Part shown: piece after piece, positions 4,771-13,259 of the stretch | Layout: the number at the start of each line of letters is the position of its first letter | Position numbering within the stretch: position 1 is the stretch's first letter | Virus record (IMG/VR): IMGVR_UViG_3300009285_001223 | Location: 1-25,767 of that record | Length of the DNA stretch: 25,767 nt | Source of the DNA: a virus | Strand: one strand, 5' to 3' | Translations under genes and position numbers: made by a program | Notes under the pieces: generated by a model | Told to the model about the DNA's origin: nothing | What the model saw: the letters and a program-made list of their open reading frames with translations, nothing else | Database searches by the model: none

Positions 4771-5331
4771 ATGAAGGTCGGTCATGGCTGGGTGAGGCGA
4801 GCTGAGTCCCTGGTGTTCGTCTGCGGGGATGGCTACTACGGCTTCGAGGGTATTCCGAGCTGGCGGCCCTACGAGGTGAGTGAGGAGCTGATCGACGACC
4901 TGGGTCGTGACCGGGTGAACGAGCTGCTTGGAAATCCGATTTGGGGCGGCGATAGCTTCTGCTGCATGACTGAGGTGGTCTACCCGCGGAGCATCGGGGG
5001 CATCCTGGCTCTGGCGGCGGACTGGGTTCACTACGGCTGGCTGGCCGGGCAGTACTACCTGGTCATCTGGGGCCGCCAGCGGGGTCTGTGGCACTTTGAC
5101 CCGGCAAAAAGGCGGGAGCTGGAGCCTTGGAAGTGGGTCCACCTGCGTCTGGGGCGGGAGCCTGGACGAGCTGAGCGGGTAGCGGCGTCCGCTGCGGCCT
5201 GGGCGGCACTCCAGGCTCGGCGCGCGGCTGAGCCCGAGCCGCTGCCTCCGAGCGTTGACGAGCTGGTGGCTGGCTTCGAGCGCGATGCTCGCGTCCGTCT
5301 TGGGCTGCCCGCCGAGAGGAGGCTCCAGTGA
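4771..5331 (+). CDS. Hypothetical protein at start of packaging operon
   Basis: The frame is open from further upstream, but the ATG at 4771 has GGAGG six bases before it and marks where codon use becomes typical. The protein has 186 residues. Residues 1-125 look like a compact alpha/beta domain rich in Trp, Tyr and Gly (WVRRAESLVFVCGDGYYGFE, then AADWVHYGWLAGQYYLVIWG). The remainder is an Ala/Arg/Glu-rich helical tail. No family is recognised. Its TGA overlaps the GTG of the probable small terminase, so the two may act in the same process. It is the first gene after the control region. Confidence 0.75.
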   Translation: MKVGHGWVRRAESLVFVCGDGYYGFEGIPSWRPYEVSEELIDDLGRDRVNELLGNPIWGGDSFCCMTEVVYPRSIGGILALAADWVHYGWLAGQYYLVIWGRQRGLWHFDPAKRRELEPWKWVHLRLGREPGRAERVAASAAAWAALQARRAAEPEPLPPSVDELVAGFERDARVRLGLPAERRLQ

Positions 5332-6050
5332 GTCTCTCCCCGGTGATCGGCACGGAGCTGCTCGAGGAGCTGGAGCTGCTGGGGGTCGACACGGCGGTGG
5401 TTCTCCCCGAGTCGATGGAGCCGGCGCAGGTCGAGGAGTTCGAGAAGATGCGGGACGCTTTGGCCCTGCGGGGGACGGGGCGGACCGAGGCGGAGATCGA
5501 GAGTCTGATGGGGTGGCCGGCGGGGCAGGTCAAGACGTGGCGGAAGAAGCAGGCTCCCCTCTGGGGCTGGGCACTGGCGGACTCAATTGAGCGGGCGAAC
5601 CGGCTGACCGGCTACGTGGCGTGCCAGGCGATCAGCCTGATGAACCAGGCGGAGGTAGCTGGGATCAAGATGCTGTACCGGGTGATGACCGAGACGGCGG
5701 TCGAGGTGGCGAGGATGACCGCCGAGGGGAACGCCACGGCGGCGAACCGGCGGCTGGAGACGGGGGCGAACGCTGCTCGGGGGCTGCTGACCTACGCGGG
5801 GCGGCTCCGGGAGCACGCGATTGCGGATTCGAAGGTGGACGCCGAGGGGAAGCTGAGGCCGGCGTTGAGTGCGGAGTTTTTGGAGCGGCTGAAGCGGAGC
5901 ACGCCGGAGTCGACGAAGGCGAGGATCAGCGAGAAGCGGGCGGAGGTGGCTGCGAGAGTGGCGAAGCACCGGAAGGTGGCGCCGAAGCGTGGGGTGAGCG
6001 CGGGGCTGCACCAGACGCTGGCTGCCATGGGGGTCAGTGATGGGGACTGA
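5328..6050 (+). CDS. Probable terminase small subunit
   Basis: The protein has 240 residues. The GTG start at 5328 overlaps the previous stop and has AGGAGG five bases upstream. Residues about 48-73 (RGTGRTEAEIESLMGWPAG followed by QVKTWRKK) fit a DNA-binding helix-turn-helix like those opening many small terminases, which recognise the packaging site on phage DNA and hand it to the large subunit. A long helical region follows (ANRLTGYVACQAISLMNQAEV through the Arg/Ala-rich residues near 150), suitable for ring oligomerisation, then a basic C-terminal tail (residues 185-225) suited to contacts with DNA or the large subunit. Assignment rests on fold features and position; the large terminase is 2.3 kb downstream, further than usual. 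A generic DNA-binding protein is the alternative. Confidence 0.55.
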   Translation: MSLSPVIGTELLEELELLGVDTAVVLPESMEPAQVEEFEKMRDALALRGTGRTEAEIESLMGWPAGQVKTWRKKQAPLWGWALADSIERANRLTGYVACQAISLMNQAEVAGIKMLYRVMTETAVEVARMTAEGNATAANRRLETGANAARGLLTYAGRLREHAIADSKVDAEGKLRPALSAEFLERLKRSTPESTKARISEKRAEVAARVAKHRKVAPKRGVSAGLHQTLAAMGVSDGD

Positions 6051-6189
6051 GTGGTACTCGACGTGGGACGAGGCGTTTGAGGCTGCGATGTTGAACGGGG
6101 CGACGCGAACGGACGCGGCGTTGATCGCGGACGCCGCGGTTGAGGCCGCGTTCGGGTTCCGACCTGGAGCGAGGGAGAAGGCATCATGA
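6040..6189 (+). CDS. Small hypothetical protein, 49 residues
   Basis: ATG 6040 overlaps the end of the previous gene by 11 bp and the frame ends in TGA 6187-6189, overlapping the next ATG. A GGGGG run lies six bases upstream. The protein begins MGTEWYSTWDEAFEAAMLNG and is Ala-rich and amphipathic (DAALIADAAVEAAFGF). The overlaps at both ends and normal third-position GC support it as a real gene. No function can be assigned. Confidence 0.6.
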   Translation: MGTEWYSTWDEAFEAAMLNGATRTDAALIADAAVEAAFGFRPGAREKAS

Positions 6190-6620
6190 GCGACTGGCTG
6201 GTCACGGCGGACATCCCGATCAACGAGAAGGCGATTGCCCAGAACGCGACAATCTACGGCCCTGGGGGCGGAGCTGCGGCTGACGGGTGGGTCCTGTGCA
6301 AGACGGGGACGGGGTTCAACATCTGGTACTACATGACGTCTGCGGGGGCGCCGACGGTAAACCTGACGCTGCGGTACACCTTGTTCCGCCCGGGGCATGG
6401 TGGGACGCACGACCCGGACTCCACGGCGCGGGCGAACTACCGGACGGTGACCCTGGGGGCGGCGTTGGCGGTCCTCGACGCCTGGACGCACATCGACACG
6501 CCGGCGGAGATCAGGGACTACCCGTTCGTGGCGTACCAGATCGTGGCCACAGAGAACAACGTCGCGGCGGTGACGACCCTTTCGGTGGCCATTGCGCGGA
6601 ACGGGTCGGGACCCTGCTGA
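6186..6620 (+). CDS. Beta-rich putative virion protein, 144 residues
   Basis: The start at 6186 has GAGAAGG five bases upstream and overlaps the preceding stop. The sequence alternates hydrophobic and polar residues with many Thr, Gly and Ala (GFNIWYYMTSAGAPTVNLTL, RTVTLGAALAVLDAWTHIDT), as in a beta sandwich. No catalytic residues stand out. With the next two genes it forms a beta-rich set lying between the terminase genes. It may be a head or tail decoration protein or a chaperone-like partner for the following lectin-like protein. It is not matched to a named family. Confidence 0.7.
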   Translation: MSDWLVTADIPINEKAIAQNATIYGPGGGAAADGWVLCKTGTGFNIWYYMTSAGAPTVNLTLRYTLFRPGHGGTHDPDSTARANYRTVTLGAALAVLDAWTHIDTPAEIRDYPFVAYQIVATENNVAAVTTLSVAIARNGSGPC

Positions 6621-7885
6621 TGGGCTGGCGTGACTGGGTTGGGTGGGCGAACTGGCGTGGATGGAGCACCGCCGACTTGGTCTACCTCCTCCTCGACGAG
6701 TTCACCACCGCCGACGCCGCCCCGCTGACCTCGCCGCGAACGTGCGAGCCGGGACCGGGGACGTTGACGGCGGCGCAGGTTGACGGATCTCTCGCCGTGG
6801 CTTCCGGCGCACTGGACGTCACGGCGCAGGCCACACCGGCATGGGGAGACCTCGGTCTCTACGGCGCGGCCGTGACGCGTTCCTCTGGTGTCGCGCTGGT
6901 GGCGTCCATCAGCGTGGCGACGTGGGAAGAGCTTGGCCTCGGCTGGCACACGGCCGGCGCGGTGGCCGACCCGGACGCGATGGAGCACGCGCTACAGCTC
7001 CATGCCACCGACGGGCGGCTGGACATGCGCGGAGACATCGCGCTGACCGCTGGGCTCAGCACGGCCACGCCGTACAAGCTGGCCGTCATCCTCCTGAGCA
7101 CCGGGGCCGTGATGGCTATCTATGACGGCGCCGCGTGGCGCCTGTTGTTCGTGAGTTCAACCGGCGCCACAGCCACGCTGTACCCAGCGCTCGCGAGCCT
7201 CGACGCGGTGGCCTCGCTGGCGCAACTGGCCATCCTCGACCTCACCGACCCCCGCAACGCCAACCCCGCCGGCACCGACTGGTCCGACCCCTACTCGCTG
7301 GCCATCGTCCACGACACGTTCACCGACACCAACGACGTCAACCTCACCGCGCACACCCCAGAGACGGGTGGGCCGTGGACGATCTGGGGCAACGGCAGCG
7401 CGGCGGCTAGCATCCAGTCGAATGCGGCGGTGACCACAACAACTACGGCGCTCGTCAGGGTAGATGCCGGGACGGCTGACGTGGTCGTAATTGCCACCGT
7501 CAGCGGGACCCTACTGGCCAATAACAATCACCAGCTGTATTTCCGGATGACTGACGAGCAACTCCTACTCAACTGCTGGTACTACCGTATCAGCGCCTCT
7601 GGGAACGTCCGGATCTACGAGGTAGTCAACGACGTACACACTCTACGGGGGAGCACAACTGTCACTGTTGCTACTGGCGGGTCAATGATTGTGCGGTGCA
7701 GTGGGTCTGACATTCGAGGGTTCTACCGCTCTCCAGCCGGTGTCTACACCGCCCTGACTGCGTACACTTCGACGGTGCACCAAGCTGAAACGCGGCATGG
7801 ATTCCAGATCGGAAGCCCCGCCACACTAGACGGCTTCACCGTCTACCCGATCAACATCACCAACTCGCTGCCGGAGGGCCTATGA
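6620..7885 (+). CDS. Two-domain LamG/concanavalin-like virion protein
   Basis: The protein has 421 residues. The ATG at 6620 overlaps the previous TGA; the longer open frame upstream is the shadow of the previous gene. After a Trp-rich start (MGWRDWVGWANWRGW) there are two similar jelly-roll-like halves. The first opens with LLLDEFTTADAAPLTSPRTC (about residue 26) and the second with IVHDTFTDTNDVNLTAHTPE (about residue 230). The F(T/D)-rich opening followed by W, G and long alternating Val/Thr strands is typical of LamG-like folds in phage structural and fibre proteins, which bind glycans or decorate particles. I infer a surface-exposed virion or receptor-binding protein. Its place between small and large terminase is unusual. 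Confidence 0.65.
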   Translation: MGWRDWVGWANWRGWSTADLVYLLLDEFTTADAAPLTSPRTCEPGPGTLTAAQVDGSLAVASGALDVTAQATPAWGDLGLYGAAVTRSSGVALVASISVATWEELGLGWHTAGAVADPDAMEHALQLHATDGRLDMRGDIALTAGLSTATPYKLAVILLSTGAVMAIYDGAAWRLLFVSSTGATATLYPALASLDAVASLAQLAILDLTDPRNANPAGTDWSDPYSLAIVHDTFTDTNDVNLTAHTPETGGPWTIWGNGSAAASIQSNAAVTTTTTALVRVDAGTADVVVIATVSGTLLANNNHQLYFRMTDEQLLLNCWYYRISASGNVRIYEVVNDVHTLRGSTTVTVATGGSMIVRCSGSDIRGFYRSPAGVYTALTAYTSTVHQAETRHGFQIGSPATLDGFTVYPINITNSLPEGL

Positions 7886-8148
7886 CCTGGCGCGCCCGCA
7901 TCGTCACGCCGTGGATTGGCACCGGGGCCGACGGCGACGCGAATCGTCCCGTCTTCCATGACGCCGGCCTGGCGCACCTGTCGTGGGTGGACGTGACGGG
8001 TCAGACGGCGGAAAACATCCAGCCCGCGCCCAACGCCTACACGATCGAGGTCACCACTGCGGCCGAGGCCGACCTGGACGCGATTGCCGCCCACCCAGCC
8101 GGGTTCGTGGAGCTCTACCGCGAGGAGGTGGCCAATGGCCAGACCTGA
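7882..8148 (+). CDS. Small virion-associated hypothetical protein, 88 residues
   Basis: The ATG at 7882 overlaps the previous stop (ATGA) and has GGAGG five bases upstream. The sequence begins MTWRARIVTPWIGTGADGDA and contains two predicted strands and a helix (YTIEVTTAAEADLDAIAAHP). This layout resembles small phage proteins that often lie next to fibre or capsid decoration genes, but no name can be given. It overlaps the next gene by 14 bp, so coupling is likely. Confidence 0.65.
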   Translation: MTWRARIVTPWIGTGADGDANRPVFHDAGLAHLSWVDVTGQTAENIQPAPNAYTIEVTTAAEADLDAIAAHPAGFVELYREEVANGQT

Positions 8149-8326
8149 GCACGGCCGCCCCGACGACGTGCCGAGCCCCCAAGGCCGTGGCGAGCTGGTG
8201 ACCGGCCTCGTCCGCCTCGGCTACCGCGGGCAGGACCTCGCCGCCATCATCGCGCCGGGCCGCACCCGGCGGCAGATTGCAGGCGACTTGATCGCGATGC
8301 AGAAGCAGGCCAGGAAGGCTGACTGA
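8135..8326 (+). CDS. Small helix-turn-helix-like protein next to large terminase
   Basis: The protein has 63 residues. The ATG at 8135 has GAGGAGG six bases upstream, which decides it against the longer open frame. Residues 20-55 (ELVTGLVRLGYRGQDLAAII, then RTRRQIAGDLIAM) suggest a three-helix DNA-binding unit with a basic recognition helix; the tail is Lys/Arg-rich. Lying directly before the large terminase, it is a second candidate for a small-terminase or packaging-site factor, alongside the larger protein at 5328-6050. Its size is small for a full small terminase. Confidence 0.65.
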   Translation: MARPEHGRPDDVPSPQGRGELVTGLVRLGYRGQDLAAIIAPGRTRRQIAGDLIAMQKQARKAD

Positions 8327-10008
8327 TGCCCCTAGTCCGAGCGTCCCGGCGCACGAAGCGCGGCAAGGAGGCCCCGCAGGGCGGCCTCTACTGCAAGCGC
8401 TGCGCCGACCTCGGGGTGGACCACTACGCCTTTAAGGCGCAGTGCGAGGGCAGCCTCTACGACTTCGTCAAATACTTCGTCTCGGACTGGGTCATCCCGG
8501 AGATCCACGGGGCCGTCATCGACTGGTTCACCGAGGAGCGCGCCGCGGGGGCCAACGACTTCCTCGTGATGTTCGCCCGGCGGCACCTGAAGAGCACGGT
8601 GTTCTCCATCGGCTATCCCCTGTGGAGGGTTGTCCAGACGCGCGGGGACATCCGGCTCAACCTCGTCATGCTCTCCGGCGGTCTTGCTGCGGCGAAGCTC
8701 AAGAAGATCAAAAACGTCGCCCAGGGCCAGAACTTCAAGCACTTCTGGGGTGACCTGGTTCCCGAACCGACCGCGCAGGGGGCAATCTGGACGAAGGAAG
8801 AGGTCCAGTTCAACAGCCTAGCGACCTACGAGGAGCCGACGATCACGGCCTCTGGGGCAAAGAAGAAGCAGGTCGGCGGGCACTACGACGAAATCATCCT
8901 CGACGACCTTGTGGACGGGTCGGTGTCCTCCTCGACGCTCCAGATCAACGCCGCCCTGTCGTTTCTCTCCGGCGTCGAGGGCATGTGGGTGAATCCGGAC
9001 AAGGCCCTCCTCCTCATCGTCGGGACCGCCTGGCCCGGCGGGTTCTACGAGCCGCTGCTCAAGGACGAGTCATTCAAGAAGTGCATCTTCGGGTGCAGGG
9101 TGGACGACCGCTATCTGGGCTTCATGCAGAGCCGAGGGCTCGACACGTCCAGCTTCAAGCTCAGAGAGCCACTTTACCGGGCGCACGGCAACTACCCGGC
9201 CCGCGAGACCGAGAAGACCCTGGCGCGGGCGAAGAAGCGCTTCAAGTCGATGTATGCAAACCAGATGGACAACGTATTCCTCGACGACAAGCTGCGGCAA
9301 TTCAGGGCCGAGGACATCCAGTACTTCAAGTGGGGCGACGACGAGAAGAAGTCCGTCATGGTCGACGGCGTCTACTACCCGGTCAGGGCGTTGTTCGTTC
9401 AGACCACTGTGGACCCCGGCGGGTCCGGGAAGTACTCCGAGGACGCATCGGCGGTGGTCACCACCGGCTGGGCTCGCGGGATCGGGGTCGGCTTCGTGTT
9501 GGACTCCTGGCACGCCAGGACGACCACCAAGCCGGTCATCGAGGAGACTCTCCGGCAGGCCGAGGCATGGGGATCGCGGTGCATCAGGGCCGAGCATGCC
9601 GCCATGCAGTCGATCCTCACCGACTGGCTCCAGGACGAGATGAGGCGCCGGAAGAAGAGCTTCAAGCTCGACCCGGTTGCTGCCGGGCACCGCAGCAAGG
9701 TGGAGCGCCTGCTCGGGCTCCAGCCGTTCATCGCCAGCCACCAGGTCTACTTCCGTCAGGACCAGCCGGATCTCCCGAACGAGCTGGCGGAGATCGTCAT
9801 CGTCGGCAACGAGATCAAGGGTGCGTCGCCGAACCTCGCCGACGCCCTCGCCTACAGCACCGGGTACTGGCGCAGCTCGCCACCGGCGTTCCTTAGCTCC
9901 GACGAGATCCCCTTCGTCGAGGAGCAGGACGAGATCATGGCTGACCACGAGGTCCGATACAGGCTCCAGTGCCCCACCAGGGCGTCGTTCGTGAGGGCTT
10001 CCCTATGA
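8326..10008 (+). CDS. terL: Terminase large subunit
   Basis: This 560-residue protein is the packaging motor ATPase and headful or end-cutting nuclease. The N-terminal ATPase has a Walker A-like FARRHLKST (residues 83-91), a form common in phage terminases, Walker B DEIILDD (188-194) and a coupling motif GTAWPGG (233-239). The C-terminal RNase H-like nuclease has D363 in VDPGG and a final acidic residue in LADALAY (D506); E423 or a nearby residue may be the middle metal ligand. Residues 23-40 hold C23-x2-C26-x6-H33-x6-C40, a possible zinc knuckle that most large terminases lack. The start overlaps the preceding stop (TGATG) and AGGAAGG lies upstream. The stop overlaps the portal start. Length is normal for the family. 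Confidence 0.93.
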   Translation: MPLVRASRRTKRGKEAPQGGLYCKRCADLGVDHYAFKAQCEGSLYDFVKYFVSDWVIPEIHGAVIDWFTEERAAGANDFLVMFARRHLKSTVFSIGYPLWRVVQTRGDIRLNLVMLSGGLAAAKLKKIKNVAQGQNFKHFWGDLVPEPTAQGAIWTKEEVQFNSLATYEEPTITASGAKKKQVGGHYDEIILDDLVDGSVSSSTLQINAALSFLSGVEGMWVNPDKALLLIVGTAWPGGFYEPLLKDESFKKCIFGCRVDDRYLGFMQSRGLDTSSFKLREPLYRAHGNYPARETEKTLARAKKRFKSMYANQMDNVFLDDKLRQFRAEDIQYFKWGDDEKKSVMVDGVYYPVRALFVQTTVDPGGSGKYSEDASAVVTTGWARGIGVGFVLDSWHARTTTKPVIEETLRQAEAWGSRCIRAEHAAMQSILTDWLQDEMRRRKKSFKLDPVAAGHRSKVERLLGLQPFIASHQVYFRQDQPDLPNELAEIVIVGNEIKGASPNLADALAYSTGYWRSSPPAFLSSDEIPFVEEQDEIMADHEVRYRLQCPTRASFVRASL

Positions 10009-12182
10009 TCCACGCGCAGGACCCCGTCGAAGGCGTCGTCGAGCTTGACCTCTCCCCCGAGGAGGAGAAGAAGCTCGTCGACGGCCTCATGAAGTCGTTC
10101 GACCAGGCCCTCCAGGACCGCGAGGACTCCGGGCTGGACAAGCAGGCGCAGAACGCCGTGCTCCAGTACCACTCCGCCCTCGACATCGAGCAGAAGGACC
10201 CCCAGGGGTCGCACTTGGACATGGCCAGCACCCGAAAGCTCACCGAGCAGGCGATCAGCCGCTTCATGAACCCGATCTTCCAACGCGACCAGATCGTCAT
10301 GGGCAAGCCGAGGTTCCCTCAGTGGGTGGACTTCGCCAAGGAAGCCGAGGGAATGGCCGACTGGATGCTGGACCGGACGAAGCTGCGGCTGTTCCTCGAG
10401 CCGTTCCTCAAGCAGGCGTTCGTCTTTCCGAAGGCCGTGGCGAAGATCCCCTTCAAACGGAAGCTCCGGAAGGTCAAGCGGTACATCCACGAGGTCGAGA
10501 AGGCCCCGGGGTCGATCACGAAGTCCGACAAGGGCCTCGAGACCCGGCAGGGCGACGACGGGAAGGTCTACGAGCGGCACTGGGGCCTCCGGGACAAGAA
10601 CGACCCGAAGATCACCGCCGTCGAGATGGAAGAGGTCGAGGCGGGAAGCTGGCCGGAGACGGTCCCCTGGCAGGACTTCATCCACCCCGTCCCGTGCTCG
10701 GACGTCTACACCTCCTCGTGGGTCACTCACCGCACCTTTCCTGGGCCTGACGACATCACCAGGGCCATCCAGGCCGGCGTCTACCGCGAGAACGCGACCA
10801 AGGCCGACGGGGAGTCCGTGCCCATCCTAAAGGCCATGGGCGACCCCACGGCGAAGCCTGACGAGTCGATGGGCATCTCCACCGCCGGCGTCCGCGGCGA
10901 CGGCGAGGAGGCCAGTGACGCCGGCGAGGATTCTGGGTTCTTCGAGATCCTCGAGTTCTACACCACCCACGCTGGCGACGAGGTGATCATCACCATCGAC
11001 CGCCAGTCAAAGACGGTCCTCCGGGCGGTCGAGAACTTCTACATGGAGGACCAGCGGCCATTCGTGACCTGGAGCTACGAGGCCACGCTGAACAACGTGG
11101 ATGGGATCAGCCTGTGCTTCATCCTCGAGCCCTATCACCGGGCGATCTCCTGCCTGTTCAACCAGGCCCTCGACAGCGGCTCGCTGGCCCTGGAGAAGAT
11201 GACCTTCATCGACGCGAATCTTGAGGCCGGACGCTACTTCCCGGACAACAAGGGCAAAGGCGGGGTCTTCACTGTCAACGTGGCCGGGAAGGTCTCTGAC
11301 AGCATCGCCCAGTTCGACCTCGGGACGCAGATCGGCTCGGTGCAGTACCTGATCTCCTCTCTCCAGTCGGAGATGCGTGAGCTGGCGTCGCTGACGCCCT
11401 ACCACTCCGGTATCGAGACCATCCAGCGGCCGACGGCCACCGGGCAGGTCGCCCTCATCGAGGAGGGGAAGCAGCCCCAGTACAACCGGATGGACAGCCT
11501 CCGGACCTGTCTCTCGGCCCTGGTCATGATGATGTTCGGCCGCTATCGGCAGTTCAACCCGGTTGACTTCGAGTACTACGTGCAGTCGAAGGACCCGAAG
11601 AGCCGCGAGCTGTCCTACGCGGTCATCAAGTGGCCGGCTGAGTCCTGGCGCCGGTGTGTGAACATCGAGCTGGCCATCTCCTCCGAGCAGATGAACCGCG
11701 ACATGCGGAAGCAGGCGATGACCGCCCTGGTGGACAAGATGCCCCAGGTCTTCGAGCAGGTCATGGGCCTCGCCAACATGGCCATGTCGCCGGCGCCAAC
11801 CGCGGTGATCGCGCGGCAGCTTCTCGACTTCCAGCTGAAGAACATCATCCAACCGTGGCTCGAGGAGTTCGAGGTCCTCGGGCGGGAGGCACTCGACCTT
11901 GGAGAAGCAATCGACACCGGCGCAGCCTGGCAGCAGCAGCTCATGCAAATGCAGCAGCAGATGGAGATGCTGGGTTCTGAGGTGCAGTCAAAGGATGCTC
12001 AACTGGGTGAGATGGCACGATCACTTCACCACGTCTTCTCCCAGTTCGTCGCCGCCACTGGAAAGATGCCTCAACCCACCCCCTTCGGTCGATCATCGTC
12101 GTCTGGACCGCCTCAAGCGGCAGCCGGGATGGGCGGAGGTTCTGAAGTACCTGGAGGCGCAGATGCAGCCCTTGCTGGTTGA
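10005..12182 (+). CDS. Portal protein
   Basis: The protein has 725 residues. The ATG at 10005 overlaps the terminase stop and GAGGG lies seven bases upstream; an ATG 36 bases earlier is less likely. Portals form the dodecameric ring through which DNA is packaged and to which the tail attaches. Evidence is position right after the large terminase, length, and family-like stretches such as LDRTKLRLFLEPFLKQAFVF, PWQDFIHPVPCSDVY, and TIQRPTATGQVALIEE (about residue 472-487), followed by a long helical region and a Gln/Met-rich coiled coil (WQQQLMQMQQQMEML) near residue 645. The last 30 residues are Ser/Gly/Ala-rich with atypical AT-ending codons, because another frame there looks coding. The size is like portals of P22-type short-tailed phages. 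Confidence 0.9.
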   Translation: MIHAQDPVEGVVELDLSPEEEKKLVDGLMKSFDQALQDREDSGLDKQAQNAVLQYHSALDIEQKDPQGSHLDMASTRKLTEQAISRFMNPIFQRDQIVMGKPRFPQWVDFAKEAEGMADWMLDRTKLRLFLEPFLKQAFVFPKAVAKIPFKRKLRKVKRYIHEVEKAPGSITKSDKGLETRQGDDGKVYERHWGLRDKNDPKITAVEMEEVEAGSWPETVPWQDFIHPVPCSDVYTSSWVTHRTFPGPDDITRAIQAGVYRENATKADGESVPILKAMGDPTAKPDESMGISTAGVRGDGEEASDAGEDSGFFEILEFYTTHAGDEVIITIDRQSKTVLRAVENFYMEDQRPFVTWSYEATLNNVDGISLCFILEPYHRAISCLFNQALDSGSLALEKMTFIDANLEAGRYFPDNKGKGGVFTVNVAGKVSDSIAQFDLGTQIGSVQYLISSLQSEMRELASLTPYHSGIETIQRPTATGQVALIEEGKQPQYNRMDSLRTCLSALVMMMFGRYRQFNPVDFEYYVQSKDPKSRELSYAVIKWPAESWRRCVNIELAISSEQMNRDMRKQAMTALVDKMPQVFEQVMGLANMAMSPAPTAVIARQLLDFQLKNIIQPWLEEFEVLGREALDLGEAIDTGAAWQQQLMQMQQQMEMLGSEVQSKDAQLGEMARSLHHVFSQFVAATGKMPQPTPFGRSSSSGPPQAAAGMGGGSEVPGGADAALAG

Positions 12183-12300
12183 GCTGGTCAAGTCCGGGGA
12201 CATCCCCCGGGCCGAGCTGGCCGCGCAGCTCCGGACGCTGACGCAGGTCCACAAGTTCCTGGCGAAACCGCCAGAGGAGAAGGAGAACGACGATGCTTGA
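12163..12300 (+). CDS. Small helical protein after portal; start uncertain
   Basis: The ATG at 12163 has GGAGG five bases upstream and gives 45 residues (MQPLLVELVKSGDIPRAELA and on), overlapping the portal end by 20 bp. However, this frame already has typical GC-ending codons from about 12088, where it reads DHRRLDRLKRQPGWAEVLKY. That stretch resembles small helical proteins found after portal genes in many phages. No ATG or GTG lies nearer than 12007 or 11995 to open that longer form, and neither has a good ribosome site. So the true product may be longer, made from an unusual start or by a ribosomal frameshift from the portal. Role unknown, possibly head assembly. Confidence 0.5.
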   Translation: MQPLLVELVKSGDIPRAELAAQLRTLTQVHKFLAKPPEEKENDDA

Positions 12301-13255
12301 CAGGATGTTGCGGGGACTCCAACTGCACTGGGAGGCCGAGCCTTCGGGAGGCGGAGCCCCAGCGCCAACGCCACCACCGAAGGTCGAGGACTACGACGAG
12401 CCGGCGGAGGTCAACCCTGACACCGAGAGGGTCCACTACGACGACGACGAGCCGGCTGCAGCGGCACCGCCAGCCCCCAGGGCGGCGAAGCCGGTCGAGA
12501 AGGCACCGGAGCCCGAGCCGGCCGCCGAGGTGACGCCGGCCCCGGTCGCCCCGCCGGCGTGGATGGAGCAGATCCTCGGGATGCAGATCCCCGGCGCTGA
12601 CCCGGCGGCCCCCGGCGGCGACCTGGAGATCCCGCCGGAGCTGGCCGACTCGATGCTCCCGGAGAAGGAGCTGCGGGCGATCCTTGCTTTCGTCAACCAG
12701 CGGGCCGGACAGGGCACGGAAGCCGCCCAGCGGGCCACTGAGCGCCTCGAGCAGCTTGAGGATGCCCAGGCGCGTCGGACGATCGTGAGCACGCTGCAGG
12801 CCGTCCAGCGCAACGCCTACAACGGGGTGTTCGCCAACGACCCGGTGCTCCAGGGGAACGAGAAGGCCGCCGCCATGGCCGACAAGATCATGCAGCAGTG
12901 GCTGGACCAGGGCGCGTTCAACGCGTTGCACCCGAAGCTCCGCGACGACAGCAGCCTTCGGATGGCCGCGCACCCGATGTTCCCGGCGCTGGTCGCCGCC
13001 ATGACGAAGATCCTCGTCCTGGGTAGCGACACCACCGGCGAGCCGACCACGGTCATCCCCCGTGGCGCCGAGGTGGCGTCGGCCACCGCGCCCCGACGAG
13101 GCCAGGCCAAGACGTCGCCCTTCTCGGAGTCCGAGAAGAAGGTCATGCGCGCCCACGGCGTGAACGTCGCCGACGCCGAGCGGGCCTGGAAGCTGAAGCA
13201 CGAAGGCGGTCACGGGTCGTTCGACGACTACGACTCCGTGGAATCAGAGGGCTAG
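12293..13255 (+). CDS. Probable scaffold protein
   Basis: The protein has 320 residues. ATG 12293 overlaps the previous stop and GAGAAGGAG lies eight bases upstream. Residues about 18-85 are a Pro/Ala/Glu-rich disordered region, the middle (about 118-165) is charged and helical (NQRAGQGTEAAQRATERLEQ), and the C-terminus (about 275-310) is a basic helical region (SESEKKVMRAHGVNVADAE). This disordered-helical-basic order and the place between portal and capsid genes fit a scaffold, which guides capsid shell assembly and then leaves or is cut. No protease gene is seen nearby. Sequence alone does not prove it. Confidence 0.6.
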   Translation: MLDRMLRGLQLHWEAEPSGGGAPAPTPPPKVEDYDEPAEVNPDTERVHYDDDEPAAAAPPAPRAAKPVEKAPEPEPAAEVTPAPVAPPAWMEQILGMQIPGADPAAPGGDLEIPPELADSMLPEKELRAILAFVNQRAGQGTEAAQRATERLEQLEDAQARRTIVSTLQAVQRNAYNGVFANDPVLQGNEKAAAMADKIMQQWLDQGAFNALHPKLRDDSSLRMAAHPMFPALVAAMTKILVLGSDTTGEPTTVIPRGAEVASATAPRRGQAKTSPFSESEKKVMRAHGVNVADAERAWKLKHEGGHGSFDDYDSVESEG

Positions 13256-13259
13256 GACC

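Noticed and set aside
4882-4899. 18-base block shared with the capsid gene (14778-14795), encoding EELIDD
   Set aside because: A short helix-like codon string (VSEELIDD in both proteins) without further similarity on either side; more likely coincidence than homology.
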